Source of the DNA: CAZFPA01 sp964520975
GTDB taxonomy: Bacteria > Bacillota > Negativicutes > Selenomonadales > Selenomonadaceae
Direction: 5' to 3'
Assembly: GCA_964520975.1 (NCBI GenBank)
Contig: CAZFPA010000004.1
Location: 28,835-92,834 of the forward strand
DNA: 64,000 nt
Shown here: positions 40,684-48,983 of the stretch, one piece after another
Layout of the letters: every line of letters starts with the position of its first letter
Numbering within the stretch: the stretch's first letter is position 1
Made by a program: the position numbers and the translations under genes
The notes under the pieces: generated by a model
Seen by the model: only the letters and a program-made list of their open reading frames with translations
Database searches by the model: none
What the model was told of the DNA's origin: nothing

Positions 40684-41622
40684 TTATTTCAACATGCTGC
40701 GCATGATATTTCCAACCACCGTATAAGGATCCGTCTTATGGGCTTTGATGTCCTTGACCAGTTCATCCAGTTTTCCATTATCCACGATATTCCGCGTGAT
40801 GTAAGAACCAATCCCGCTGTTCAAAATATCAAGCATTTCATTTCTGGTGCGTTCCGTACGCTTTTGAGTCAGCTGCCCGTTTGCCTTGATATGCTCATGA
40901 TGTTTCTCGATGAGACTGATGATCTCCGTCACGCCGATGTTCTGATTCGCGATGACCTTCTGGATTGGCGGACGCCATTCCTTCATTACGCCATCAAGAT
41001 CGAGCATCATGTTGATTTCTGTCACCAGCTTATCAGCTCCATCGTGATCCGCTTTGTTGATGGCAAAGACATCTCCGATTTCGAGTATGCCTGCCTTTAT
41101 GGCCTGGATATCATCACCCATGCCCGGGATCAGCACTACCATGGTCGTATCCGCCGCCTTGACGATATCGACCTCCGACTGTCCGACACCAACGGTTTCG
41201 ACAAAGATGATATCCCTGCCGAACGCATCGAGTGCCTTGACGGCATCCGCCGTCTTATGAGACAGTCCACCGAGACTGCCACGTGTTCCCATACTGCGGA
41301 TGAATACGCCCTCATCGAGGGTCAGGTCATTCATTCGGATGCGGTCACCTAAAATGGCACCGCCGGAAAACGGGCTGGTCGGGTCAACTGCTATGATGCC
41401 TACGGTTTTTCCCTGCTTGCGGTATTCCCGCGCAAGCTTATCGGTCAGAGTGCTTTTCCCTGCACCCGGAGGGCCCGTGATTCCCAGGACAAAAGCGTGG
41501 CCGGTATGCGGATAAAGCGCTTTCATGATTTCCGTGGCTTCATCGTATTCATTCTCAATTGCGGTAATCGCGCGCGATAAGGCTAACCGGTTTCCGTTTA
41601 AAAGTTCCTGTGCAATGTCCAT
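40684..41622 (-). CDS. meaB: Methylmalonyl-CoA mutase-associated GTPase MeaB
   Basis: About 312 residues, G3E GTPase. P-loop GITGPPGAGKSTLTDKL, VDPTSPFSGGAILGDRIRM, RSMGTRGSLGG, VETVGVGQSEVDIVKAADT, NKADHDGADKL. Protects and reactivates the adenosylcobalamin mutase. Start placed at the ATG giving MDIAQELL; an in-frame GTG four codons earlier is possible. Located between the mutase small subunit and the epimerase gene. Confidence 0.95.
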   Translation of the reverse strand: MDIAQELLNGNRLALSRAITAIENEYDEATEIMKALYPHTGHAFVLGITGPPGAGKSTLTDKLAREYRKQGKTVGIIAVDPTSPFSGGAILGDRIRMNDLTLDEGVFIRSMGTRGSLGGLSHKTADAVKALDAFGRDIIFVETVGVGQSEVDIVKAADTTMVVLIPGMGDDIQAIKAGILEIGDVFAINKADHDGADKLVTEINMMLDLDGVMKEWRPPIQKVIANQNIGVTEIISLIEKHHEHIKANGQLTQKRTERTRNEMLDILNSGIGSYITRNIVDNGKLDELVKDIKAHKTDPYTVVGNIMRSMLK

Positions 41623-41695
41623 TTCCTGCACCACCCTTTGCCATGAAAAAGGCTTGCCCTCTAAGAAAAATCCAAGAGGGCATTGCCTATACCAT

Positions 41696-42088
41696 TTATT
41701 TTACGTTGTTTTTAATGAAGTCTACAATAGCCGTGGTCGGAGTACCCGGCGTGAATACCTCAGCGATGCCAGCCTCTTTGAGAGCCGGGATATCGCCTTC
41801 CGGAATAACGCCGCCGCCGATGATCAGCGTGTCCTCCATGCCCTTGCCTCTGACGAGATCAACGACTTTCGGGAAAAGATGCGGATGAGCGCCCGACAGG
41901 ATGCTCATAGCCACTACGTCGACATCTTCCTGCAGTGCTGCTTCAGCAATCTGCTCCGGCGTCTGACGAAGGCCCGTATAGATAACCTCGAAACCTGCGT
42001 CACGCAGGGCGCGGGCTACAACCTTTGCACCGCGGTCATGACCATCGAGGCCAGGTTTTGCTACTAATACTCTGATACGTTTTTCCAT
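41696..42088 (-). CDS. Methylmalonyl-CoA mutase small (B12-binding) subunit
   Basis: 130 residues: RIRVLVAKPGLDGHDRGAKVVARALRDAGFEVIYTGLRQTPEQI carries the cobalamin motif DGHDRG (DxHxxG) and the rest completes the B12-binding fold (VDVVAMSILSGAH, IIGGGVIPEGD). In most proteobacterial or mammalian enzymes this is the C-terminal domain of the large chain; here it is a separate polypeptide, as in archaeal and some Firmicute mutases. Follows the large subunit by about 28 bases. Confidence 0.95.
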   Translation of the reverse strand: MEKRIRVLVAKPGLDGHDRGAKVVARALRDAGFEVIYTGLRQTPEQIAEAALQEDVDVVAMSILSGAHPHLFPKVVDLVRGKGMEDTLIIGGGVIPEGDIPALKEAGIAEVFTPGTPTTAIVDFIKNNVK

Positions 42089-42116
42089 TTTCGAATCCCT
42101 CCAAATCTACTTTGCA

Positions 42117-43763
42117 TTAAAGACTTACATGTGCTTCATATTCGCCGAATACCTTGCGCATTACGCCGCAGATTTCGCCCAGCGTTGCGTAGGTTCTAAC
42201 GGCCTTGAGGATGTGCGGCATGAGGTTTTCGTTCTCATCGTTGCAGGCCTTTTCAAGCGCAGCAAGTGCAGCCTCAACAGCGGCATTGTCGCGCTTAGCC
42301 TTCATCTCAGCCAGCTTTGCCTTCTGCTTTTCACCCACAGAAGCATCTACGCGCAGCAGATTTTTCGGAGCTTCTTCTTCAATCTGGAATTTATTGACGC
42401 CGACGATGGTCTTGGCACCGGACTCAACATCCATCTGCCATTTGTAAGCGCTGTCCTGAATTTCCTTCTGGATGTAGCCCTTCTCGATGGCTGCAACAGC
42501 GCCGCCGATCTCGTCGATCTTCTTGATGTAATCCCATGCCTCCGCCTCGATCTTGTTCGTGAGGGCCTCAACATAGTAAGAGCCGGCGAGCGGATCGATG
42601 ACATCAGCCAGGCCACTCTCGTAAGCAACGATCTGCTGCGTACGAAGAGCGATCATTACGGATTCTTCTGTCGGCAGAGCCAGGGCTTCGTCGCGGGAAT
42701 TCGTATGGAGGGACTGCGTGCCGCCCATGACAGCAGCTGCTGTCTGGAGAGCAACACGGACGATGTTGTTGTTCGGCTGCTGAGCGGTAAGCATGGAGCC
42801 TGCCGTCTGCGTATGAACACGCAGCATCATGGATTTCGGCTTCTGGGCATGGAAGCGTTCTTTCATGACCTTAGCCCATACGCGGCGGGAAGCACGGAAC
42901 TTCGCAACCTCTTCGAGAACGTTGTTATGCGCATTCCAGAAGAAGGAGAGACGGCCAGCGAAATCATCGACATTGAGGCCGGCCTTGATTGCCGCCTCAA
43001 CATAGGCGATACCATCAGCGATGGTGAATGCGATTTCCTGGGAAGCCGTGGAACCAGCCTCGCGGATATGATAGCCGGAAATGGAGATCGTATTCCATTT
43101 CGGTACATTCTTGGAGCAGAACTCAAAGATGTTCGTGATGAGACGCATGGACGGACGCGGCGGGAAGATGTACGTGCCGCGAGCTGCGTACTCTTTGAGG
43201 ATATCGTTCTGGATCGTGCCCTTGAGCTGATCCGGCGTAACACCCTGCTTCTCAGCAACAGCAATGTACATAGCCAGCAGTACGGAGGCCGGTGCATTGA
43301 TGGTCATGGAGGTGGAAACCTTGCCGAGATCGATCTTGTCGAAGAGGATTTCCATATCAGCCAGGGAGTCGATGGCAACACCAACCTTGCCTACTTCACC
43401 CTCGGAGATATCATCATCCGAGTCATAGCCGATCTGCGTCGGAAGGTCAAATGCGCAGGAAAGGCCCGTAGCGCCGGACTCAATCAGATAACGATACCGC
43501 TTGTTGGATTCCTCAGCCGTCGAGAAACCTGCATACATACGCATCGTCCAGAAACGGCCACGGTACATGGTCGGCTGTACGCCGCGGGTATAAGGATATA
43601 CACCAGGGAAGCTGATCTCCTCTGCATAGTCCGTATCCTTGATATCAAGCGGCGTGTAGAGACGCTGCTCAGGAAGATGCGGGCGTTCCGGGAAACGTGC
43701 AATTGCCTTCTGTACACTGGCTTCATAGGCAGCCAATTCAGCTTGGATTTTTTCATTGCTCAT
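42117..43763 (-). CDS. mutA: Methylmalonyl-CoA mutase large (catalytic) subunit
   Basis: 548 residues. Barrel domain motifs: TPLDIKDTDY, PGVYPYTRGVQPTMYRGRFWTMRMYAGFSTAEESN, GLSCAFDLPTQIGYDSDD, ISGYHIREAGSTASQEIAFTIADG and RVHTQTAGSMLTAQQPNNNIVRVALQTAAAVMGGTQSLHTNSRDEA. It ends before any B12-binding domain, which is the next gene. Rearranges succinyl-CoA to methylmalonyl-CoA in propionate formation. Start MSNEKIQAEL has AGGAGG before it. Confidence 0.97.
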   Translation of the reverse strand: MSNEKIQAELAAYEASVQKAIARFPERPHLPEQRLYTPLDIKDTDYAEEISFPGVYPYTRGVQPTMYRGRFWTMRMYAGFSTAEESNKRYRYLIESGATGLSCAFDLPTQIGYDSDDDISEGEVGKVGVAIDSLADMEILFDKIDLGKVSTSMTINAPASVLLAMYIAVAEKQGVTPDQLKGTIQNDILKEYAARGTYIFPPRPSMRLITNIFEFCSKNVPKWNTISISGYHIREAGSTASQEIAFTIADGIAYVEAAIKAGLNVDDFAGRLSFFWNAHNNVLEEVAKFRASRRVWAKVMKERFHAQKPKSMMLRVHTQTAGSMLTAQQPNNNIVRVALQTAAAVMGGTQSLHTNSRDEALALPTEESVMIALRTQQIVAYESGLADVIDPLAGSYYVEALTNKIEAEAWDYIKKIDEIGGAVAAIEKGYIQKEIQDSAYKWQMDVESGAKTIVGVNKFQIEEEAPKNLLRVDASVGEKQKAKLAEMKAKRDNAAVEAALAALEKACNDENENLMPHILKAVRTYATLGEICGVMRKVFGEYEAHVSL

Positions 43764-43849
43764 AGTAGAAATAAACCTCCTATTTTTCCTTCTTCTATAA
43801 AGTCATTCTGCTGATACTTTTCTACGAGGATCGTGAAAATCCTCTTCTT

Positions 43850-43896
43850 GACGCCATTGTTTGCGAAATCCTGCCAGTGGCGTCACAACGAGACCT
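43850..43896. repeat. Dispersed palindrome, copy G (truncated)
   Basis: GACGCCATTG then directly TTTGCGAAATCCTGCCAGTGGCGTC and a tail CACAACGAGACC. The left arm of the inner hairpin is missing, but the ends GACGCC and GGCGTC still pair. Lies between scpC and mutA. Confidence 0.75.
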
Positions 43897-43907
43897 TTGA
43901 CGGCTCG

Positions 43908-45413
43908 TTACTTCTTCATCGTACCAGTCTCTATAAATCTTTCATGCCAGGACAGCGCCTCTTTGATGATATGCGGTGTCTGGGCATGCTTGGTCGCAGC
44001 GTCAGCTCTTTCAAAATAATCCTGGAGCATGGGCTTGAAGTCCGGATGTGCGCACTTTTCAATGACTTCCTTGGCGCGCTTCTTCGGGGAAAGACCGCGA
44101 AGATCTGCCAGCCCCTGCTCGGTGACGATGATATCCACATCGTGCTCGGTATGGTCCACATGGGAAACCATCGGTACAATGGAGGAAATGAGACCATTCT
44201 TGGCTGTGGAGGCCGTAAAGAAGGTCGTGAGGTAGGCGTTGCGGGCAAAGTCACCGGAACCGCCGATACCATTCATCATCTTGGTACCCATGATATGGGT
44301 GGAATTCACATTGCCGTAGATATCAGCCTCGATAGCCGTGTTCATCGCGATGATGCCGATGCGGCGGGCAACCTCCGGGCTGTTCGCAACCTCCTGCGGA
44401 CGCAGTACGATGCGCTTACGGTATTCCTTGATGTTCTTGTAGAAACGATCCAGGCCTTCCGGCGACGGTGAAAGTGCCGTGCCAGACGCAAAGCTCAGCT
44501 TGCCGGCATCAATGAGGTCGAACATGCCATCCTGGATGACCTCGGTATAAACCGAGAGATCCTTGAGGTCCGAATCCACAAAACCGCTGATGACAGCATT
44601 GGCAACATTGCCCACGCCGGACTGCAGCGGCAGAAGATTCTTCGGCATACGGCCGGCTTTGATCTCCTGCTGGAGGAACTCTACGAAATAATGGGACATC
44701 TTCTTGGAATTCTCATCGATTTCGCCGAAGGCACGCGTATGATCCTTGATATCGCACGGAACAATGAACTTGATCTTGTCCGGCGTGCAGGGAATGTACG
44801 GCGTACCAATGCGGTCATTGACCTTGACCAACGGAATTGGCAGACGATGCGGCGGATCGAGCGGTACATAGATATCATGCATGCCCTCAAGCTCCAGCGG
44901 CTGCGTTACATTCACTTCGACGATGACCACATCAGCCGACTGCACATAGGAAGCCGTATTGCCCATGGAAGTCGTCGGAATGATATTGCCCTCTTCCGTG
45001 ATTGCGCAGGCCTCGACGATGGCTACATCGATTTTGCCGCCGAGATAGCCATAGCGGGCCAGCTGGGCAGATTCGCTCAGATGCAGGTCGCAATAATCGA
45101 CCTCACCGGCATTGATCTCTGCCCGCAGCGTCTTATTTGTCTGGTACGGCATGCGGAAAGCAATGCCATGTGCCTCGGCCAAGGCACCATCAAGTTCCTG
45201 GCCAGTCGATGCACCAGTCCACAAATTGATTTTAAAGGGGTCCTTCTTCATGCGCTCAGCCAGCGCCAGAGGAACCGCCTTCGGATACCCGGAAGGGGTG
45301 AATCCGCTCGTACCAACATTCATGCCCGGCTTGATGTAAGCGGCAGCTTCCTCCGCGGTTACGATCTTCGCCTGCAGTTCTTTGTTGCGTACGCGATTGA
45401 GAATATCAATCAT
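43908..45413 (-). CDS. Succinyl/propionyl-CoA:acetate CoA-transferase (acetyl-CoA hydrolase/transferase family)
   Basis: 501 residues, class I CoA-transferase. YIKPGMNVGTSGFTPSGYPKAVPLALAERM, EGNIIPTTSMGNTASYVQSADVVIVEVN, QSGVGNVANAVISGF, GIIAMNTAIEADIYGNVNSTHIMGTKMMNGIGGSGDFARNAYL (glycine-rich loop) and VTEQGLADLRGLSP. It fits the family that moves CoA from propionyl-CoA to succinate or acetate, closing the propionate cycle with the mutase and decarboxylase genes that follow. Exact acceptor unproven. Upstream are overlapping hairpins next to the ribosome site. Confidence 0.9.
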   Translation of the reverse strand: MIDILNRVRNKELQAKIVTAEEAAAYIKPGMNVGTSGFTPSGYPKAVPLALAERMKKDPFKINLWTGASTGQELDGALAEAHGIAFRMPYQTNKTLRAEINAGEVDYCDLHLSESAQLARYGYLGGKIDVAIVEACAITEEGNIIPTTSMGNTASYVQSADVVIVEVNVTQPLELEGMHDIYVPLDPPHRLPIPLVKVNDRIGTPYIPCTPDKIKFIVPCDIKDHTRAFGEIDENSKKMSHYFVEFLQQEIKAGRMPKNLLPLQSGVGNVANAVISGFVDSDLKDLSVYTEVIQDGMFDLIDAGKLSFASGTALSPSPEGLDRFYKNIKEYRKRIVLRPQEVANSPEVARRIGIIAMNTAIEADIYGNVNSTHIMGTKMMNGIGGSGDFARNAYLTTFFTASTAKNGLISSIVPMVSHVDHTEHDVDIIVTEQGLADLRGLSPKKRAKEVIEKCAHPDFKPMLQDYFERADAATKHAQTPHIIKEALSWHERFIETGTMKK

Positions 45414-45430
45414 TGAAAATCCTCCCTCAC

Positions 45431-45470
45431 CAGTCCTATGTAGGACTGTATTTTCTGATACAGTGGTACT
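45431..45470 (-). promoter_or_regulatory. Two overlapping, mutually exclusive hairpins in the CoA-transferase leader
   Basis: Arms CAGTCCTA/TAGGACTG (two-base loop, 45431-45448) and ACTGTAT/ATACAGT (six-base loop, 45444-45463) share ACTG, so only one can form at a time. They end about 10 bases before the GGAGG site of the CoA-transferase. The remaining intergenic stretch to 45720 (about 250 bases) is AT-rich and shows no gene, terminator or clear Rex site. Confidence 0.5.
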
Positions 45471-45720
45471 ATGCCAACCCCTTCATAGAGAACGACAATG
45501 GGAAACAATAATAACTGTTGGCTATTATCTCCTATAAGCATAGGTTATTATAGTAATATGTATCAATTATTATACCTCATGAACAAGAATACCACTCCAG
45601 GGAAACGCCGTCAAGATAGATATTTTCGCGCCTTCCGCCCGGATTGCAAATCATCGGAATTCGCTCATAGCTTTTCGGAATGGATTACCGGTCCAAAGGT
45701 TTTTTTCACGAGCAAACAAT

Positions 45721-46350
45721 TCATTTTCGTGTAATGTGATAGGACAAACTGCTGAGTCCGACGGACAAGTCTTCATTTACAATGTGCATGGAATCCGGTA
45801 CCGCCATCTTTATAGGGGCAAAGTTCCAGATTCCTCGTACCCCGGAAGCTACGAGCTGGTCGGCCACGCCCTGGGCAAAGGCCGCCGGCACCGCGATGAT
45901 GCCGATATGCACCTGCCGCTGCCGCACGATCTCCGCCAGATTGGCAATGTCATCGACACGCACATGGTTGACAGTCTGCCCGATGACCTCCGGGTCCTGA
46001 TCGAAAAGCGCCACGAGATTGAAGCCCAGCGAAACGAAATTCTGATAGTTCGCCAGGGCCGCCCCCAGATGCCCGATACCGATCACCGCCAGATTCCAGT
46101 GGTTATCGAGACCGAGAATTTCCCCGACATTGTGCTTGAGCTCATTGACATAGTAGCCAACGCCCTTCTTGCCAAACTGCCCGAAGGAGGCAAGGTCCTT
46201 GCGGATCTGTTCCGCCGTGATGCTCAGCCGGCGGCCGAGCTCCTCCGAGGATATGATATCGATGCCCTCGTCCTGTACGAGGCGCAGCGTGCGAAAGTAC
46301 AACGGCAGCCGATCAATGGTTGCCTTGGATATTGCGGCCTGATCTTTCAA
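45721..46350 (-). CDS. rex: Redox-sensing repressor Rex
   Basis: 209 residues from a TTG start (GGAGG seven bases upstream): MKDQAAISKATIDRLPLYFRTL, then winged-helix ISSEELGRRLSITAEQIRKDLASFGQFGKKGVGYYV and Rossmann NAD(H)-binding WNLAVIGIGHLGAALANY, ending with domain-swapped helix DLSVGLSSLSYHI. Represses fermentation and respiration genes at low NADH. The open frame extends upstream into the neighbouring gene, but family length (about 210) and the ribosome site support TTG. Lies beside the fermentative propionate genes. Confidence 0.95.
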   Translation of the reverse strand: MKDQAAISKATIDRLPLYFRTLRLVQDEGIDIISSEELGRRLSITAEQIRKDLASFGQFGKKGVGYYVNELKHNVGEILGLDNHWNLAVIGIGHLGAALANYQNFVSLGFNLVALFDQDPEVIGQTVNHVRVDDIANLAEIVRQRQVHIGIIAVPAAFAQGVADQLVASGVRGIWNFAPIKMAVPDSMHIVNEDLSVGLSSLSYHITRK

Positions 46351-46363
46351 TTTGATTCCTCCA

Positions 46364-47584
46364 TCACATCTTCGTTTCAATGACTGCCGCCAGCGCACAC
46401 AGGAGCCAGAGCAGCATGGAAGATGGTATATTGAACAACACATCATCGGTGATTCCATTGAGCGCGACCGAGATGAGCGCGAGCCCGATGCCCAGCAGCA
46501 GGCCGTTGAGAAGCCGTGAGCTGCGGTAATTCCTGGAGCGAAGCGCCATGCCCATCGTGCCAAAGAACCAGGTGAAATAAGCGATTGCGCCCGCAATACC
46601 GATTTCCGCCGCATAGTTCAGATAGATATTATGCGCATGGACGATGCGGACAGCCGCATCATTGATATAGAAATCATATTCCGGATACACCATCCAGTAC
46701 GCGCCCCAGCCGATGCCCAGCAGCGGATGGTCCATGATCATGGCCAGGGTGCTTTCCCAGAAGGCCAGCCGCATTTCGGAGGAAGTGTCCATCTTCGTGA
46801 ATACCGAAAGCAGGCGCTCGGCCAGCGCCGAATCCAGCGCCAGGATTGCCGCACCCAGCAGTACCACAGCCAGTAGGATTTTCCGGTTCTTCAGCACACC
46901 ATAGCCGGCCAGCACGACTGCGATTGTAAGGCACGCACCGCGGGCATAGGTCATGGCAAGGCACAGCGCGAGCAATACCATTGCCCCGCCCAGCAGCAGC
47001 CGCTGCCGCCTTTCCTCCACCTGCAGGAATACGCCAAAGACAAGACAGATTGCCGCATCCAGATAGCCCGCAAGGATATTCGGATTTTCCCAGGTAGAAA
47101 ACACACGCTTCTTGAGTTCAGGGAACGCTTCACCATCCACCCATTTCATCGCACTGGTATCGATGCCGAAAACATACTGATAGTAACCATACAGGACCAC
47201 ACAGGCCGCCGCTGCGGCAAGTGCCACGGCAATCCAGCGCACCTCCTGCGGCCGCGTGATATTCTGTCCGACAAGGATATAGGTCAGTATATACACCCCG
47301 GCCAGATTGTAATAGTTGTAAAAGCTGAACGCCGGATTCGGCGATACAGCGACAGAGGCCGCTCCGCACAGTGCGAAGATCAGCACGGGCCAGTCAAACG
47401 GCAGCCGCCGAAAATGCACCTTCGGGTCCAGCCGCAGCCGCAGCACGAAAAAAACAATTCCTATGAACAGCGCTGTTTCCGCCAGTGCCGGTGACAGCGC
47501 AATAAAAAAGCTCTCTGCTAAAATCGCATAAAAGACACCTGCCGCCAGGAAATCAAGTGTACCCTTTGCCCTCAATCTACTCAC
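46364..47584 (-). CDS. O-antigen ligase-like (Wzy/RfaL superfamily) membrane protein
   Basis: 406 residues, about eleven membrane helices. The large loop holds WENPNILAGYLD, RGACLTIAVVLAGYG and GIGWGAYWMVYPEYDFYINDAAVRIVHAHNIYLNYAAEIGIAGAIAY; the HAHN motif after a long extracytoplasmic loop is typical of O-antigen ligases and polymerases. Expected to join or polymerise a surface polysaccharide in the periplasm. Ends 14 bases before the rex start, so the two may share a transcript. Confidence 0.85.
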   Translation of the reverse strand: MSRLRAKGTLDFLAAGVFYAILAESFFIALSPALAETALFIGIVFFVLRLRLDPKVHFRRLPFDWPVLIFALCGAASVAVSPNPAFSFYNYYNLAGVYILTYILVGQNITRPQEVRWIAVALAAAAACVVLYGYYQYVFGIDTSAMKWVDGEAFPELKKRVFSTWENPNILAGYLDAAICLVFGVFLQVEERRQRLLLGGAMVLLALCLAMTYARGACLTIAVVLAGYGVLKNRKILLAVVLLGAAILALDSALAERLLSVFTKMDTSSEMRLAFWESTLAMIMDHPLLGIGWGAYWMVYPEYDFYINDAAVRIVHAHNIYLNYAAEIGIAGAIAYFTWFFGTMGMALRSRNYRSSRLLNGLLLGIGLALISVALNGITDDVLFNIPSSMLLWLLCALAAVIETKM

Positions 47585-47610
47585 ATCATCTCACCTTTCC
47601 ATTTCTTCAC

Positions 47611-47662
47611 AAAAAAAGAAAACCAATTATACGGATATATTCTATCTTTATAACTGGTTTTC
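47611..47662 (-). terminator. Terminator after folC
   Basis: Minus strand GAAAACCAGTTATA pairs with TATAATTGGTTTTC over a ~20-base loop, then TTTTTTTG. Separates folC from the ligase-like gene. Confidence 0.65.
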
Positions 47663-47670
47663 CTTGCTGG

Positions 47671-48969
47671 TTATTCCTTTTTATTCAGCAGCTGCTGCCG
47701 GATGCCGCCAATGAGGTAAAGCGAACCGGCCACGCAGAGCAGCCGCTGCCCGTTGGCTAGTTCCAGAGCACGTGCCAGCGCCTCGACAGGGTCCGGCTGT
47801 ACCTCCACATGCTGCGTGTGGATCTGCCGCGCCACGACCTCGGGATCTGAGGCCCGCTCCGAGGCGGGTGCCGTAACCACCACCGTATCATTCGGCCGCA
47901 GCAGTGTTTCCAGCATGGTATGGATATCCTTATCCTTCAGTATGCCGAGCAGAATGACCCGCTCCTGCACCGGATAGTAGAGATCCAGGCTCTGGCGCAG
48001 CACCTTCATGCCCGCCGGGTTATGCGCACCATCGATGATGATATGCTGCTGCCCCCGGTCCATGCGCTCGAAGCGCCCGGGCCAGCTGGTGATGGCCAGC
48101 GCCAGTGCAATGGTCTCCGGCGTGATGCGCGGGTCCGTGTTGTGCAGAAGCTGTGCGGTCATTACGGCCAAGGCGCTGTTTTCAATCTGATGCGCACCGA
48201 GCATCTGCAGATCGTATGGCTCCTTCACCGCGCCCAGCAGCGCTGAATTGAATTCCAGATGCTGGACCTGACCGTCGAAGCTCACAAACGAGGACGAAAA
48301 ATCCTGTCCGGCCACGAATATATCCGTATTTTTCTCGGCGGCAACCGACTGCAGGATTTCCAACGGCTCCCCTACGGCCGCCGTCACGACCGGCACGCCG
48401 GCCTTGATGATGCCGGCCTTGTGCCGGGCGATGCCCGCCAGGGTTCCGCCGCAGCGGTCCGCATGTTCCATGGTCACATTCGTGATCACGGAGACCTCCG
48501 GAATGATCACATTGGTGGAATCCAGCAGGCCGCCAAGCCCCACCTCGATCACAGCGTATTCGACATTCTGCTGCCGAAAATACCAAAAGGCCGCGGCCGT
48601 GAGGATTTCAAACTGGGTGGGCTGCTCAGCGCCGCCCGCCACCATCTGTTCCGCTGCCGCCTTGACCGCCGCGATGCTGTCCGCAAAATCCTGCTCCGCG
48701 ATGGTCTGCCCGTCGATCTGCATGCGTTCCGTATAGGAAACCAGATGCGGGGATACGTACATGCCCGTACGGATGCCGGACTGCGTGAGGATACCGGCCA
48801 GCATGGCCGTAACTGAGCCCTTGCCATTCGTACCCGTCACATGAATGGTACGATAGTGTGCCTGCGGATTGCCCAAAAGCTCCATGAGCTGCTGGATGCG
48901 CGTAAGCCCCAGCTGGCTGCCAAAAACATTGAGATCCTCCAGGTACTGTAATGCCTGCGCAAAATTCAT
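47671..48969 (-). CDS. folC: Folylpolyglutamate synthase / dihydrofolate synthase
   Basis: 432 residues, Mur-ligase relative. TRIQQLMELLGNPQ, HVTGTNGKGSVTAMLAGILTQSG (P-loop), VSPHLVSYTERMQIDG, EVGLGGLLDSTNVI, MEHADRCGG and DGAHNPAGMKVLRQSL. Start chosen at ATG 48969 (GAGGG seven bases upstream) rather than 48987, which would overlap the valS stop. Directly follows valS, a gene order common in Firmicutes. Confidence 0.95.
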   Translation of the reverse strand: MNFAQALQYLEDLNVFGSQLGLTRIQQLMELLGNPQAHYRTIHVTGTNGKGSVTAMLAGILTQSGIRTGMYVSPHLVSYTERMQIDGQTIAEQDFADSIAAVKAAAEQMVAGGAEQPTQFEILTAAAFWYFRQQNVEYAVIEVGLGGLLDSTNVIIPEVSVITNVTMEHADRCGGTLAGIARHKAGIIKAGVPVVTAAVGEPLEILQSVAAEKNTDIFVAGQDFSSSFVSFDGQVQHLEFNSALLGAVKEPYDLQMLGAHQIENSALAVMTAQLLHNTDPRITPETIALALAITSWPGRFERMDRGQQHIIIDGAHNPAGMKVLRQSLDLYYPVQERVILLGILKDKDIHTMLETLLRPNDTVVVTAPASERASDPEVVARQIHTQHVEVQPDPVEALARALELANGQRLLCVAGSLYLIGGIRQQLLNKKE

Positions 48970-48983
48970 TTCTTTTCCCTCGA

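Noticed and set aside
45414..45720. Rex-binding site (TTGTGA-type palindrome) before the CoA-transferase or rex
   Set aside because: Looked on both strands; only weak partial resemblances, nothing that matches the full inverted repeat.
46351..46614. Longer Rex reading frame starting at 46614
   Set aside because: The added N-terminal part overlaps the O-antigen-ligase-like gene and has no family similarity; TTG at 46350 with GGAGG gives the normal Rex length.
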